Positions 15,056 through 23,639 of a stretch of 27,895 nt of DNA are shown one piece after another. Every line of letters begins with the position of its first letter. The stretch's first letter is position 1. The DNA is from Clostridia bacterium (GTDB lineage Bacteria; Bacillota; Clostridia; Christensenellales; Borkfalkiaceae). The notes under the pieces were generated by a model. That model searched no databases. It had not been told where the DNA came from and saw only the letters and a list, made by a program, of their open reading frames with translations. Where the stretch lies: assembly GCA_900770945.1 (NCBI GenBank), contig CAAGME010000016.1, forward strand, positions 1 to 27,895. The letters are read 5' to 3'. The position numbers were made by a program, and so were the translations under genes.

Positions 15056-17527
15056 ATGAAAAGAAAAGTAAGTTTGTTTTTATCGTTGCTTTTGGCTTTC
15101 GTGATGGCCTTTGCCGCCGTTGGTTGCAAAGGTGACCCGAACAACTCCGGTAATACGGACGTTAGGCTCAAAGCTATCGGCGTAACCAAAAAGCCGACGA
15201 AATTAGAGTACGTCTCGGGCGAGAAATTCGACCCGACGGGTATGGTCGTTTCGGCGCAGTATACCGACAGTAAGGTTAAAGTCATAACCGGTTGGGATTA
15301 TGACAAGAAAGCGGCTCTTCAGGAAGAAGATGATCTTATCACAATCAAATACACGGAAAATGACGTTACAAAAACATGCACGTTGAAAATCACCGTTAAT
15401 CCTGGCATCGACCACGTTAAATACCACGAATTTTCTAACGGTAAATGCTCTTGCGGCGCGATGATGTTCGAAGCCGAAAAAGCTATTACGAGCGGCACGC
15501 CGACAAGCGGAAACGAAACATTTATCATAGATTCCGACAAGGCTTCCGGCGGCAAGTGCATAGGCAATTGGGGCGAGGGCGACAACCGCTGGACCACGTA
15601 CTTCACCGTTGACAAAGAGGTTGAAAACGTAGTTATCGGTATGAAGTTCGCTCCGACGGGCGCAATAAGCGGAGAATGGCAATACTCTCTTCCGACAACT
15701 CCCGAAGACGCAGACCGCAGTAAAAAAACAGGTCCGTGGCCGTTCGAAGTTCGCTTAAACGGCACTATCGTAAGCTGGCAGACGAGCGAAGTTCCCGTTT
15801 TCGGCGGTCAGGACTACTTTGAATGGACGACCTTGCTCACCAACGGGCTTACGTTCAAAAAAGGCGAAAACATGATAGAAATCGAACCGTGGGACTTCTA
15901 CGGCGCGAATATAGACTACATTTTCGTAAACGTCAAAACGGACGTTAAGGGCGAATACACCACAAAAGAAGTCGTTCCCGAACATAAGCACGCATTTACC
16001 GAAAAAAGATGCGAATGCGGAGCCGTTATGGGCGAAGCGGAAGATTGCGAAGTTACGGGTACGACGGCAAGCTGGGATACTTCCGGAAAGGGCTTTTACC
16101 GTGACGAAGCGGGCGCGTCCGGCGGCTACAAAGTAGGCGCGTGGGGCGGCAATGCCGACTGCAAAATTTACGTTCGTATAACTTCCGACGCGGAATATCA
16201 AAACGTTAAAACGGGTTTTGTTATTCAGACGGGCGGCGTAGCAAATTCCGAAGGATTCAAGTTCTATAAATACGACGAAGAAACCAAAACTAAAGGCGAC
16301 GCGATAAATCACGGCTCCGTTGCGGAAGCCTGGAACACCTGGAGAACGATTAAAACCGACGAAATGACGATCGCGAAAGGTAAATCCACTTACGTTATCG
16401 AAGCGGTAGGAAATACCGAAATAGATTTTGACTACTTCTTTATCGAGGGGATAAGCTCGGAAGCCGTTATAACGTTCGATAAGTACGTTGCCCCCGAGCC
16501 CGACCCCGACGAACATAAAACGCATACGTTTACCGACGGCAAATGCACTTGCGGAGCCGTGAAAATCGAAGCCGAAGACTGCGAAGCGGGCGGCACTCCG
16601 AGCTACTCCGACACCGGCTTTTACCGTGACGATACGGGCGCTTCCGGCGGCAAAAAAATCGGCGGCTGGGGCGACAACGGCGACAACCGCGTTTACATCA
16701 AATTCACTTCCGACAAAGAGTACAAAGGCGCGAACATGATTTTCCGCATAAGCACCGGCTCCGTTCCTTCCGGCACGGGCTTCGACTTCTACTTTGAGGA
16801 AACAAAGGCTAACAAAATTTCTCACCCGAACCTTGCCGGCAGCGCTGCTTGGTATGACGTTAAGTCCTCCGCTTTCGATATTAAAGCGGGCGAAAACGTC
16901 CTCGTACTCGAAGCTTATCAGGCTAACCAGATCGATTGGGATTACTTCGTAATCGAAGGCGTCCCGGCTGATTCCGTTATAACCGCGGTAAAGTACGTTA
17001 AACCCGCACCCGACCCCGAAGAACACTTAACCCACACCTTCGTCGACGGCAAATGCGCTTGCGGAGCCGTGAAAATCGAAGCGGAAGATTGCGAAGTTAT
17101 CGGCACGCCCGCTTCCTGGGCGGGACCCGAGGGATTCTACCGCGCAAGCGAAAGCCTTTCCGGCGGCAAAAAAGTCGGCGCGTGGGGCGTAAACGGCGAC
17201 AACCGTATTTACATCAAGTTTACTTCCGATAAGGCTTATGAAAACGTTACGATGACGTTCAGATTAAGTACCGGCGGAGTCGTTACGCCTACGGCTTTCG
17301 ACTTCTATTTCAGCGAAACGAGAGGCACGAAGATTGCCCACCCCGACCTTTCCGGCGGTATGGGCTGGACGGATATTAAGTCCTCCGCTTTCAATATTAA
17401 GGCGGGCGAAAACTTCCTCGTACTCGAAGCTTACCAAAGCTGCGAAATCGACTGGGATTACTTCGTAATCGAAGGTCTTGCCGCCGATTCCGTTATCACC
17501 GTTACAAAGTACGTACCGGCAGCTTAA
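15056..17527 (+). CDS. Surface lipoprotein with Ig-like domain and four CBM-like domains
   Basis: An 823-residue lipoprotein with lipobox AAVGC (C24). A bacterial Ig-like (Big_3-type) domain spans about 38-115. Four carbohydrate-binding-type domains follow (about 137-295, 326-478, 504-648 and 674-820). Each opens with EAE(D/K), carries a (S)GG-K-(I/V)G-W segment, and in the last three ends in a form of WDYFVIEG...VIT..KYV, as in CBM6/CBM35-like beta-sandwiches. Each is preceded by a short motif H-x-F-(x)4-C-x-C-G-A at 124-135, 312-323, 490-501 and 660-671. That gives four evenly placed His/Cys mini-linkers that could bind metal or form disulfides. No catalytic domain is visible, so this is probably a polysaccharide-capturing partner of the GH3 and GH78 enzymes. 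AGGGAG precedes ATG 15056. Confidence 0.85.
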   Translation: MKRKVSLFLSLLLAFVMAFAAVGCKGDPNNSGNTDVRLKAIGVTKKPTKLEYVSGEKFDPTGMVVSAQYTDSKVKVITGWDYDKKAALQEEDDLITIKYTENDVTKTCTLKITVNPGIDHVKYHEFSNGKCSCGAMMFEAEKAITSGTPTSGNETFIIDSDKASGGKCIGNWGEGDNRWTTYFTVDKEVENVVIGMKFAPTGAISGEWQYSLPTTPEDADRSKKTGPWPFEVRLNGTIVSWQTSEVPVFGGQDYFEWTTLLTNGLTFKKGENMIEIEPWDFYGANIDYIFVNVKTDVKGEYTTKEVVPEHKHAFTEKRCECGAVMGEAEDCEVTGTTASWDTSGKGFYRDEAGASGGYKVGAWGGNADCKIYVRITSDAEYQNVKTGFVIQTGGVANSEGFKFYKYDEETKTKGDAINHGSVAEAWNTWRTIKTDEMTIAKGKSTYVIEAVGNTEIDFDYFFIEGISSEAVITFDKYVAPEPDPDEHKTHTFTDGKCTCGAVKIEAEDCEAGGTPSYSDTGFYRDDTGASGGKKIGGWGDNGDNRVYIKFTSDKEYKGANMIFRISTGSVPSGTGFDFYFEETKANKISHPNLAGSAAWYDVKSSAFDIKAGENVLVLEAYQANQIDWDYFVIEGVPADSVITAVKYVKPAPDPEEHLTHTFVDGKCACGAVKIEAEDCEVIGTPASWAGPEGFYRASESLSGGKKVGAWGVNGDNRIYIKFTSDKAYENVTMTFRLSTGGVVTPTAFDFYFSETRGTKIAHPDLSGGMGWTDIKSSAFNIKAGENFLVLEAYQSCEIDWDYFVIEGLAADSVITVTKYVPAA

Positions 17528-17544
17528 CTAAAAAATAGCCGAAA

Positions 17545-20283
17545 ATGAAAAAGAAAACGGTTATTGTGTCCGTTATAGTCGCGGCGGTTATCCTCGTCGG
17601 TGCCGTCGCGACGACTTTAACGGTTTTACTTACAAAAAAGACCCCCGAACCCATAATCACTTACCCGACCGAGCTAAAAGTCAATCTTCTTTCTTCCGCT
17701 TACGGCGTGGATAAAAACGATTTGCGCTTTTCCTGGGCGATGAACGACCCAAAAAAGGAGCAGGAACAAAAGGCTTACAGAATGGTTTTTTCTTCGTCCT
17801 TACAAAATTTTGAAAAGGGCGAATACGTCTACGACACAAAGCGCGTGGAAAGCTCGCTCTCCGCGGCGGTCACGGTAGAGGGGCTTAGCTCCGTTTTGGA
17901 AGAGGGCAAGCTTTATTACTGGGCTGTTTCAACCGAGAATAGTAGCGGCGAGGACGGCGGGTTTTCAAAGCCCTCGGCGTTCGTTACGGCAAAAAGTAAT
18001 TTCGGCGGCGACGGCATATGGGCGGCTTCTTCTTCCGGAAAAAAAGCAAACGACGATTTTGCGTTTTTAAGGAGCGAATTTACGCTTTCGAAAGAGGAGT
18101 ACAAAAACCTTGACAAAGCGGTGGTTTCCTTGACCGCGCGCTCGCCCGAGCCGAGCAGACAATTCGTTTATAACCTTTATATAAACGGCAAAAGCTTAGG
18201 CGCGGGTCCGTCGAGGCTCAACAAAAACGAGAAAGGCGAGACGGAGCTTTACTATGACAATCGCGAAGTTTCTTCCGCCGTAAAAGAGGGTGAAAACGCA
18301 ATAGGCGTTATTTGCTACACGCTCGGCGACAAGGCTTTTTACGGCGAACTCACCGCTTATTTTAAGGACGGCACGAGCAAGGTTTTATGTTCCGCTTCCG
18401 AAAAGGAAAGCTGGAAAAGTTTGCCCGGGGATAAGGCTTGCGACAAAAGCAATTCTATCGGCACGTTCTATTTTACGGCGCACGCGAACAACGTTAATTC
18501 CGAATATTATCCGTTCGGTTTTTCCGAAAGCGAATTTGGCGATTCAACCTGGAACGCAGTAGCTTCGGCGGGCGAAATAGCGCGCGGAGTAAAACTCGTT
18601 CCCGCCGAAACCGAACCCGTAGAAAGGTTTTTGTCCCCGGCAGATCAGATGACTTTCACCGAAAAGGGCAATTCCGTAATAGTCGATTTGGGTTATGAAA
18701 TTATAGGCGGATTGCATTTAAGCCTTGACGTTCCTTTCGACGCGGAAGTAACCGTGCGCTACGGCGAACAGCTCGAAAAGGACGGCTCCGTCAAGTGGAA
18801 AATGCTTACGGGCAACGAATACACCGCTACCTTTAAGCTTTCCGCCGGCAAATACGAATTCGACACGATAGACCTCATGACGTATAGGTACGTAGAGTTT
18901 ATCGACATGCCGACAATCCTTGATTCCTCGTCCGTTCGCGGGCTGGAACTAAGAAGCGCGTTCGACGAAGAAGAAAGCGAATTTTCTTCCGACAACGAAC
19001 TCTTAAACGAAATATACAAACTCGTCAAGCACACGGCAAAGGCAACGACTCAGGACCTCTTCGTCGATTCTCAATCGCGCGAAAGGCGGGCTTACGAGGG
19101 CGACTGCGTAATTAACCAACCGCTTTTGTACGCTTTTTCCGATAATTTTGCGGTATCGAGATTTTCCGCGGAATATCTCTACCAAAACCGTACCTGGCCT
19201 GCCGATTACGTTTTGTATTGTGCGAGAATGGCTTACGCCGATTATCTTTACACGGGCGACAAAACTTCGCTCGAAAGTTATTACGATATCTTAAAGACAA
19301 AAACTTTTACCCGTTATTTCGATTCGTCCGTGAACATGCTCACGGCGGGTGGAATTACGCAGTCGAGCGTGGAAAACTGTATCCTCGTCGATTGGCCGGA
19401 AACCGAGCGCGACGGGTACGACATGGGCGTCAAATACAACACCGTTTTGAATTCTCTTGCCGTGCAGTCGTACGATAATCTTGCAAAAATCGCTTTTGTT
19501 TTGGGTAAAACCGAGGACGAGCAGAGCTTTAAGGATTACGCCGCCAAAATTCGTGCGGCTATGGTCGAAAAGCTTTACGACCCGACTACGGGCGCATTCT
19601 CGGACGGGCTTTACTCTTCCGGCAAAGCTTCCTCTCACCGCTCCCAGCACGCAACGGCGTTTGCGTTGTCCGCAAACCTCGTAAGCGGCGAAAAAGCGGC
19701 TTTATCGGCAAGCTACATATCTTCCCAAGGCAAGATAAAAACAAGCGTTTACGGCACGTTTTTCCTCTTTGAAGGACTTTATAACGCGGATATGGGCGAC
19801 GTTGCAAACGCGCTACTTTTAGACGATGACGAAAGCGAGGGCGCAAGGACCTGGGCGTACATGATAAACAAGCTCGGCGCGACTGTCACAACCGAAGCGT
19901 GGAACGCCGTCAACAAGGACAACATGACCTTTTCGCACCCGTGGGGAGCTTCCCCCGCATACGCTATAACGAACGGAATTTTCGGCATTAACCCGACTTC
20001 CGCGGCGTTTAATACGTTTGATATTAAGTTCCAAACGGGCGGGCTTAAAAGGGCGAATATAAGCGTTCCGAGCATAAAAGGCAAAATCTCCGCGTCATTC
20101 GATTTTTCGAGCGGCAGCGTTTACTCGGTAACAATCCCCGCAAACACCAAAGCGAGCGTATATGTAAAAGCGGAAAGCGGCAAGAGCGTGTACGTAGACG
20201 GCGAAAAGGCGAATGCGGATAATGTAAGCGGTTACTTTAAAGTAGTCCTCGGTTCCGGCAAACGCAATATCGAAGTTAGATAA
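17545..20283 (+). CDS. Membrane-anchored alpha-L-rhamnosidase (GH78)
   Basis: A 912-residue enzyme that would release terminal alpha-L-rhamnose from plant glycans or glycosides at the cell surface. Residues 5-30 are a signal anchor. An N-terminal Fn3-like/Bac_rhamnosid_N region is followed by a concanavalin-like domain and an (alpha/alpha)6 barrel. The motif DSQSRERRAYEGD (508-520) places D508, E513 and D520 at the same 5- and 7-residue intervals as D567, E572 and D579 of Bacillus RhaB. E784 in TTEAWN matches the general base E841. The motif itself departs from the usual DCPQR...GWxGD. The C-terminal beta-sandwich (about 840-912) is present. The gene starts 17 nt after the CBM gene with only a weak ribosome binding site, which suggests translational coupling. 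Confidence 0.9.
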   Translation: MKKKTVIVSVIVAAVILVGAVATTLTVLLTKKTPEPIITYPTELKVNLLSSAYGVDKNDLRFSWAMNDPKKEQEQKAYRMVFSSSLQNFEKGEYVYDTKRVESSLSAAVTVEGLSSVLEEGKLYYWAVSTENSSGEDGGFSKPSAFVTAKSNFGGDGIWAASSSGKKANDDFAFLRSEFTLSKEEYKNLDKAVVSLTARSPEPSRQFVYNLYINGKSLGAGPSRLNKNEKGETELYYDNREVSSAVKEGENAIGVICYTLGDKAFYGELTAYFKDGTSKVLCSASEKESWKSLPGDKACDKSNSIGTFYFTAHANNVNSEYYPFGFSESEFGDSTWNAVASAGEIARGVKLVPAETEPVERFLSPADQMTFTEKGNSVIVDLGYEIIGGLHLSLDVPFDAEVTVRYGEQLEKDGSVKWKMLTGNEYTATFKLSAGKYEFDTIDLMTYRYVEFIDMPTILDSSSVRGLELRSAFDEEESEFSSDNELLNEIYKLVKHTAKATTQDLFVDSQSRERRAYEGDCVINQPLLYAFSDNFAVSRFSAEYLYQNRTWPADYVLYCARMAYADYLYTGDKTSLESYYDILKTKTFTRYFDSSVNMLTAGGITQSSVENCILVDWPETERDGYDMGVKYNTVLNSLAVQSYDNLAKIAFVLGKTEDEQSFKDYAAKIRAAMVEKLYDPTTGAFSDGLYSSGKASSHRSQHATAFALSANLVSGEKAALSASYISSQGKIKTSVYGTFFLFEGLYNADMGDVANALLLDDDESEGARTWAYMINKLGATVTTEAWNAVNKDNMTFSHPWGASPAYAITNGIFGINPTSAAFNTFDIKFQTGGLKRANISVPSIKGKISASFDFSSGSVYSVTIPANTKASVYVKAESGKSVYVDGEKANADNVSGYFKVVLGSGKRNIEVR

Positions 20284-20332
20284 CATAATAATTTTTTCAA
20301 ATTGCTTACTCATTTATATCTTCCTTTAATCT

Positions 20333-20371
20333 GCTTGCGTTCGGCGTATAAGTCGGGCGTAAGCATTTTTA
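20333..20371 (+). terminator. Probable terminator of the glycan cluster
   Basis: GCTTGCG (20333-20339) pairs with CGTAAGC (20358-20364, one G-U) and is followed by ATTTTTA. It lies 50 nt after the rhamnosidase stop. Confidence 0.5.
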
Positions 20372-20434
20372 TATGCCGAAAGTTTGCAAAAGTCGCTCTA
20401 TAAGTCGATTATCGGGTTGTTTTACGCATAAAAA

Positions 20435-20463
20435 GCGGGCGGCTCCGTTTAGAAGCCGCCCGC
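20435..20463 (-). terminator. Terminator of the minus-strand lipoprotein gene
   Basis: A perfect 10-bp stem (GCGGGCGGCT with AGCCGCCCGC). On the minus strand it is followed by TTTTTATG and lies 31 nt after the stop of the 20494-21450 gene. Confidence 0.85.
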
Positions 20464-20493
20464 CGGGATAAAGAGTAGAGGGGTAGAGTGTTT

Positions 20494-21450
20494 TTAGATT
20501 ACTTCTTCAAAGCCGTTGTCGTAGATTATCTTCAAGCCGGTTTCTTCTTCAACGACGGTGAAAAAGCGTTTTTTGCCGTTCAAAAGGTATTTTACGCGGT
20601 ATTTACCGTTCTCGTAGATGAGTTTGTATTGCGTTTTGGTCGCGTCGGTTTTTTGTTCGTTTTCGAACTTTACTTCAAGCTTGCCGTCCTCTTCTTCGAA
20701 CGAAATCTTGGTTTTCTGAACCTTTTTGCCGTTTTCGTAAACCTCGTATTTATAGGTTACTTCCTTTTCGTTTTCTTCCGTTTCGGCGGAGGTGGAGAAC
20801 TTGACGTAATTTAAGGGGTTGAGTTTGCTCTTGGTCGTTACGGTAAGGCTTTCTTCCTTTTCGCCCTCTTCCGTTTCGACTTCTTTTTCGCCCGTTACAA
20901 GATATTCTTTTTCGCCGATTACGAGCAAGCCTTCGAGCGTTGCGGTTTCTTCACGCTCTTCCTCACCGTCTTCATCCGTTTCCGTTTCGGCTTTCACGCT
21001 TGTTTCGTTATAATATAAAAGCGCTTCGTTGTCGCCGACTTTTATGGACATAACGAACTTATAGGCGGACTTTTCGCCCTCGGCGATATCGTTTTCCTTA
21101 ATGGTCGAAGTCAAGCCGCCGCTTGAAATAACGTTTTTGAAAGCTGCAATGTTTGTCTTTGTTTCTTCGAGCGTTTCGTCGGTTATATCGCTCGGGCGGG
21201 CGAGAGGCGCGTCTTTTTCTTTTTCTTCGTTGTCGGCTAAAAGCGCGTTTACGGAAGCGGTTTTGCCTTTGTCAAGCTCGCCGAGTACGCCCGCGCCGGA
21301 AAGAGCCGAAAGCGCGTATACGTCGGTTGCGGACACGTTTTTGATTACGTTTTCGCCGACGGCGTTTTTCTTAATGCAGGCGGTTACGCCCAAGCCGAGC
21401 GCAAAAACGAGCGATAAAGCGAGAGTTGCGGTTAAAAATCTTTTGATCAT
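20494..21450 (-). CDS. Acidic lipoprotein of unknown function
   Basis: A 318-residue lipoprotein: signal peptide 1-24, lipobox GVTAC with C25. The mature part is very rich in Glu, Lys and Thr, with alternating acidic clusters (for example ETETDEDGEEEREE), then beta-strand-like sequence with repeated K(Y/V)xxYENGK motifs (YKYEVYENGKKVQK and YKLIYENGKYRVKY). No enzymatic motif is visible. AAGGAGGT gives a very strong ribosome binding site. It lies next to an ECF sigma/anti-sigma operon transcribed in the same direction, and its upstream region shares a spaced motif with the sigma gene, so it may be a target of that sigma factor. Confidence 0.75.
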   Translation of the reverse strand: MIKRFLTATLALSLVFALGLGVTACIKKNAVGENVIKNVSATDVYALSALSGAGVLGELDKGKTASVNALLADNEEKEKDAPLARPSDITDETLEETKTNIAAFKNVISSGGLTSTIKENDIAEGEKSAYKFVMSIKVGDNEALLYYNETSVKAETETDEDGEEEREETATLEGLLVIGEKEYLVTGEKEVETEEGEKEESLTVTTKSKLNPLNYVKFSTSAETEENEKEVTYKYEVYENGKKVQKTKISFEEEDGKLEVKFENEQKTDATKTQYKLIYENGKYRVKYLLNGKKRFFTVVEEETGLKIIYDNGFEEVI

Positions 21451-21474
21451 TTTTGTTGACCTCCTTGTTTCTAC

Positions 21475-21502
21475 CCCATATACGAACGAGAAACGAAAAA
21501 AT
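21475..21502 (-). promoter_or_regulatory. Candidate ECF-sigma promoter of the lipoprotein gene
   Basis: On the minus strand, ATTTTTT-N5-CTC-N3-CGTATAT-GG. The same pattern with the same spacing occurs upstream of the sigma factor gene (23413-23438). The sequence lies about 25-50 nt before the ATG, a sensible promoter position. Confidence 0.4.
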
Positions 21503-21558
21503 ACGAAGCTTAACGAAAATTTCTAAAAAAATTTTAAAAAAATTTTTAGAAAAAATTA

Positions 21559-21579
21559 CTCCGCTTTTTTATGGCGGAG
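21559..21579 (-). terminator. Terminator of the sigma/anti-sigma operon, separated from it by the MITE
   Basis: CTCCGC (21559-21564) pairs with GCGGAG (21574-21579). On the minus strand it is followed by AATTTTTTC. It stands just beyond the 292-bp element inserted at the anti-sigma stop codon, so it was probably the original terminator of that operon. Confidence 0.6.
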
Positions 21580-21598
21580 CATATAATTTAATAGGTTG

Positions 21599-21890
21599 GG
21601 GATTCCATTCCTTATCTACTCAATACCGAAAAGGCGTCTTTTTACCCCTTTTTCGTGACCGCTCGATTGCCGTACGACAAGTACGGCTGCCTCGCGCTCG
21701 CGAAAAATCATCTAAAAATGCGCTCTTTTCGGTGCTTCGCATTTTTGCGGAGAAGAAATCGCCGTCTTGTGGCTTAGTTTTTGCAAGGCAAACGACCGAA
21801 ATAGTACTTGACGTACATTGAAGGTTGTTTAACGCAGCAAAAACCGATTTATTCCCGCAAAAATATTAAGTAGATGACGAATGGAATCCC
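21599..21890. mobile_element. 292-bp MITE-like element, complete copy
   Basis: The ends are inverted repeats of about 27 bp with three mismatches (21599-21625 and 21864-21890; outer 12 bp GGGATTCCATTC identical). A second copy of the right end occurs at 27808-27895. The interior has no credible ORF. It contains nested hairpins, for example CCGTAC-GACAA-GTACGG and AAAATGCG...CGCATTTT. TA follows the right end here and also flanks the same end of copy 2, as in TA-targeting elements, but the left flank shows no TA, so a target duplication is not proven. Confidence 0.8.
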
Positions 21891-22885
21891 TAGTCGTCCT
21901 CGTGAAAAAGCTCTTCTTTTACGAGTTCCAAAAGGTCTTCGAGGTAGTCCGCGTAATCGTCGTCATCGGGGTTTTCGGTTAAGTCCTCCAAAGCTTCTTC
22001 GAGTTCTTCGCGGTTGTCGTCGAGCTTGTCGATGAGTTCGTGAATATCCTTGTATCTCGGCGCGGCGTAGTCGAATTTGAGTTTTAAGCGGTACTTTTCG
22101 GCAAAAGCCTTTATGTTTTCGGCGTAAGGGAAGTTTTCGATAACCGTTTTGTCCTTTTTATCGAACGGCGCAAGTTTTGTTGCAAGGTCCGCTATATCGG
22201 CGATTTTTTGGTTTACGGCTACAACGAGCTTTTCCTTGAAAGCCGATATCATCGTCTTTTCGTATTCGCTTATCTTGTTCTTTTCGTAATAGTCTTCGAT
22301 TTCGTCAAGTTCTTTATCGGTCAAAAACACCGTCGAAAAGTCCTCCGTGCCGAAAAAGCTTTCTATCGTTTGACTTATCGCATTACGCTTTTCTTCGAGA
22401 ATTTTACCCGTTTTTTTGTCAATGGCGGTGATTTTTACGGCGTTGTTTTTCAAAAGCCCGACGGAGTTTATCGCGCCGATTACTTCTTTCGTCGCTTCCG
22501 AAGCGAGGCGAGCGGTAAAGTCCTTTTTATATAATAGGATAACGCCGTCCTCGTTCAAGCCCTCCTGAGCTATAACCATGTCGTTTTCGTCGACGGAAAG
22601 TTTTACGCTCGGATTGACGTCGATTATTATTTCGTACGCGCTCGCTTTCATGCTCGGCGGCTTAAAAAACGCGTTGAAAGCGAACACGACCGTAAGAACG
22701 GCAAGAATACAGCATACCGCCGGCATGGCAAATTTGTAAGCAAAACTTATAGGATTAAGTTTATTGCGTTTTTCGGCGTTTTCCGCGGCGACCTTGCCCC
22801 AATCGACGGCGTTTTTAACGTTTTCGGAAACGTCGGGCGCGGCGGAAGAAAGTTCTTTAAATATTGCTTTTCTTTCCTTTTTCAT
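21890..22885 (-). CDS. RsgI-like membrane anti-sigma factor
   Basis: A 331-residue protein. The cytoplasmic N-terminus (1-50) would bind the sigma factor. One membrane helix spans about 51-73. An outside domain begins with YEIIIDVNPSVKL (84-96), the signature of the RsgI middle domain. The rest is a helical, highly acidic tail (EELEEALEDL, NPDDDDYADYL) rather than the carbohydrate-binding module of cellulolytic RsgI proteins. Its ATG overlaps the sigma stop by four bases. The protein ends HEDD, and its TAG stop is formed at the junction with the inserted 292-bp element, so the original C-terminus may have been altered. The family suggests sequestration of the ECF sigma until an envelope signal arrives. 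Confidence 0.82.
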   Translation of the reverse strand: MKKERKAIFKELSSAAPDVSENVKNAVDWGKVAAENAEKRNKLNPISFAYKFAMPAVCCILAVLTVVFAFNAFFKPPSMKASAYEIIIDVNPSVKLSVDENDMVIAQEGLNEDGVILLYKKDFTARLASEATKEVIGAINSVGLLKNNAVKITAIDKKTGKILEEKRNAISQTIESFFGTEDFSTVFLTDKELDEIEDYYEKNKISEYEKTMISAFKEKLVVAVNQKIADIADLATKLAPFDKKDKTVIENFPYAENIKAFAEKYRLKLKFDYAAPRYKDIHELIDKLDDNREELEEALEDLTENPDDDDYADYLEDLLELVKEELFHEDD

Positions 22886-23406
22886 GCATATGCCTCCTTG
22901 TATAATAATTTTATTTTTTTAACGAGTGTTTTGTAGCGGTGGTTGACCGTCGAAATCGGTTCGCCGAGCATCGCCGCGACTTCCTTTTGTTTGTATCCGA
23001 GAATAACTACTTTTTCGAGCAGAAAATATTCGTTTTCCGTCAGTCGTTTTTTGCACAGTTCCATAAGAGGCGAGTCATGCGAATAAACTTCGTTTACGCC
23101 TATCTGCATTTCCTCTACGATTACGTCCGTATCCGTCCGGCTTCGTTTTCTCGTTATATCGAGCGCCTTGTTTTTTGCTATCTCGTAAAGAAAGGCAAGC
23201 GGGCTTTTTTTCTCGTCCACGCCGCTTATCACGCTTAAAAATTTGACGTACGTTTCCTGCATAACGTCCTCTACGTCGCTGCCCGTCACGTGGGTTTTTG
23301 CGGCGTAATAAACCGCGCCCTTCGTGAGAGCGTAAAACTCGTCAAAATATTGACTTTTGCCCTGTTTGAGCTTTTTTATCAAATAGTTTAAGCGCAAATT
23401 TCCCAT
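22882..23406 (-). CDS. ECF-type RNA polymerase sigma factor
   Basis: A 174-residue sigma-70 family protein with region 2 (about 18-85, including DVEDVMQETYVKFL) and region 4 (about 118-170, with the helix-turn-helix GYKQKEVAAMLGEPISTVNHR). It lacks the other sigma-70 regions, as ECF sigmas do. It is translationally coupled (ATGA overlap) to the RsgI-like anti-sigma gene, which supports the pairing. The start at 23406 is supported by AGGACG. The motif CGTATATAGG immediately upstream also occurs before the neighbouring lipoprotein gene. Confidence 0.88.
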   Translation of the reverse strand: MGNLRLNYLIKKLKQGKSQYFDEFYALTKGAVYYAAKTHVTGSDVEDVMQETYVKFLSVISGVDEKKSPLAFLYEIAKNKALDITRKRSRTDTDVIVEEMQIGVNEVYSHDSPLMELCKKRLTENEYFLLEKVVILGYKQKEVAAMLGEPISTVNHRYKTLVKKIKLLYKEAYA

Positions 23407-23412
23407 GTTCGT

Positions 23413-23438
23413 CCTATATACGTTTGAGTTTTAAAAAA
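23413..23438 (-). promoter_or_regulatory. Candidate autoregulatory motif of the sigma operon
   Basis: ATTTTTT-N5-CTC-N3-CGTATAT-AGG on the minus strand matches 21475-21502 with identical spacing. It is only 7 nt from the ATG. If CGTATAT is the -10 box, the transcript would be nearly leaderless, so the exact role is uncertain. Confidence 0.35.
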
Positions 23439-23584
23439 ATCTCACTTTTTAGGGATAAAAAATAAAATCCCTGCTGTTTTTTTCATGATAGCACTAAAAA
23501 TCCTTTTTGAAAAGGCTTTTTTGCCTGTAAAAACGCAAACGATAAAAAAATTTTAAAGAATTTCAGAATTAATCAATTGAACAG

Positions 23585-23613
23585 TTGACAAATCGTTCAA
23601 ATGATAGTATCAT
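23585..23613 (+). promoter_or_regulatory. arsR-type promoter with overlapping operator
   Basis: TTGACA (23585-23590), a 17-bp spacer and TATCAT (23608-23613). TGAC-N6-TTCA (23586-23599) matches the SmtB/CzrA operator pattern TGAA-N6-TTCA with one mismatch and covers the -35 box. An outer inverted repeat TTGAAC-N12-GTTCAA (23577-23600) and the palindrome ATGATA-G-TATCAT (23601-23613) over the -10 box add further symmetry. Confidence 0.65.
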
Positions 23614-23639
23614 ATAAAGCGTAAAAAGGAGGAGCCGAT

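Noticed and set aside
21453..21821. Plus-strand ORF of 122 residues over the MITE
   Set aside because: It starts in the upstream region of the minus-strand lipoprotein gene and reads through the element's hairpins without a ribosome binding site.
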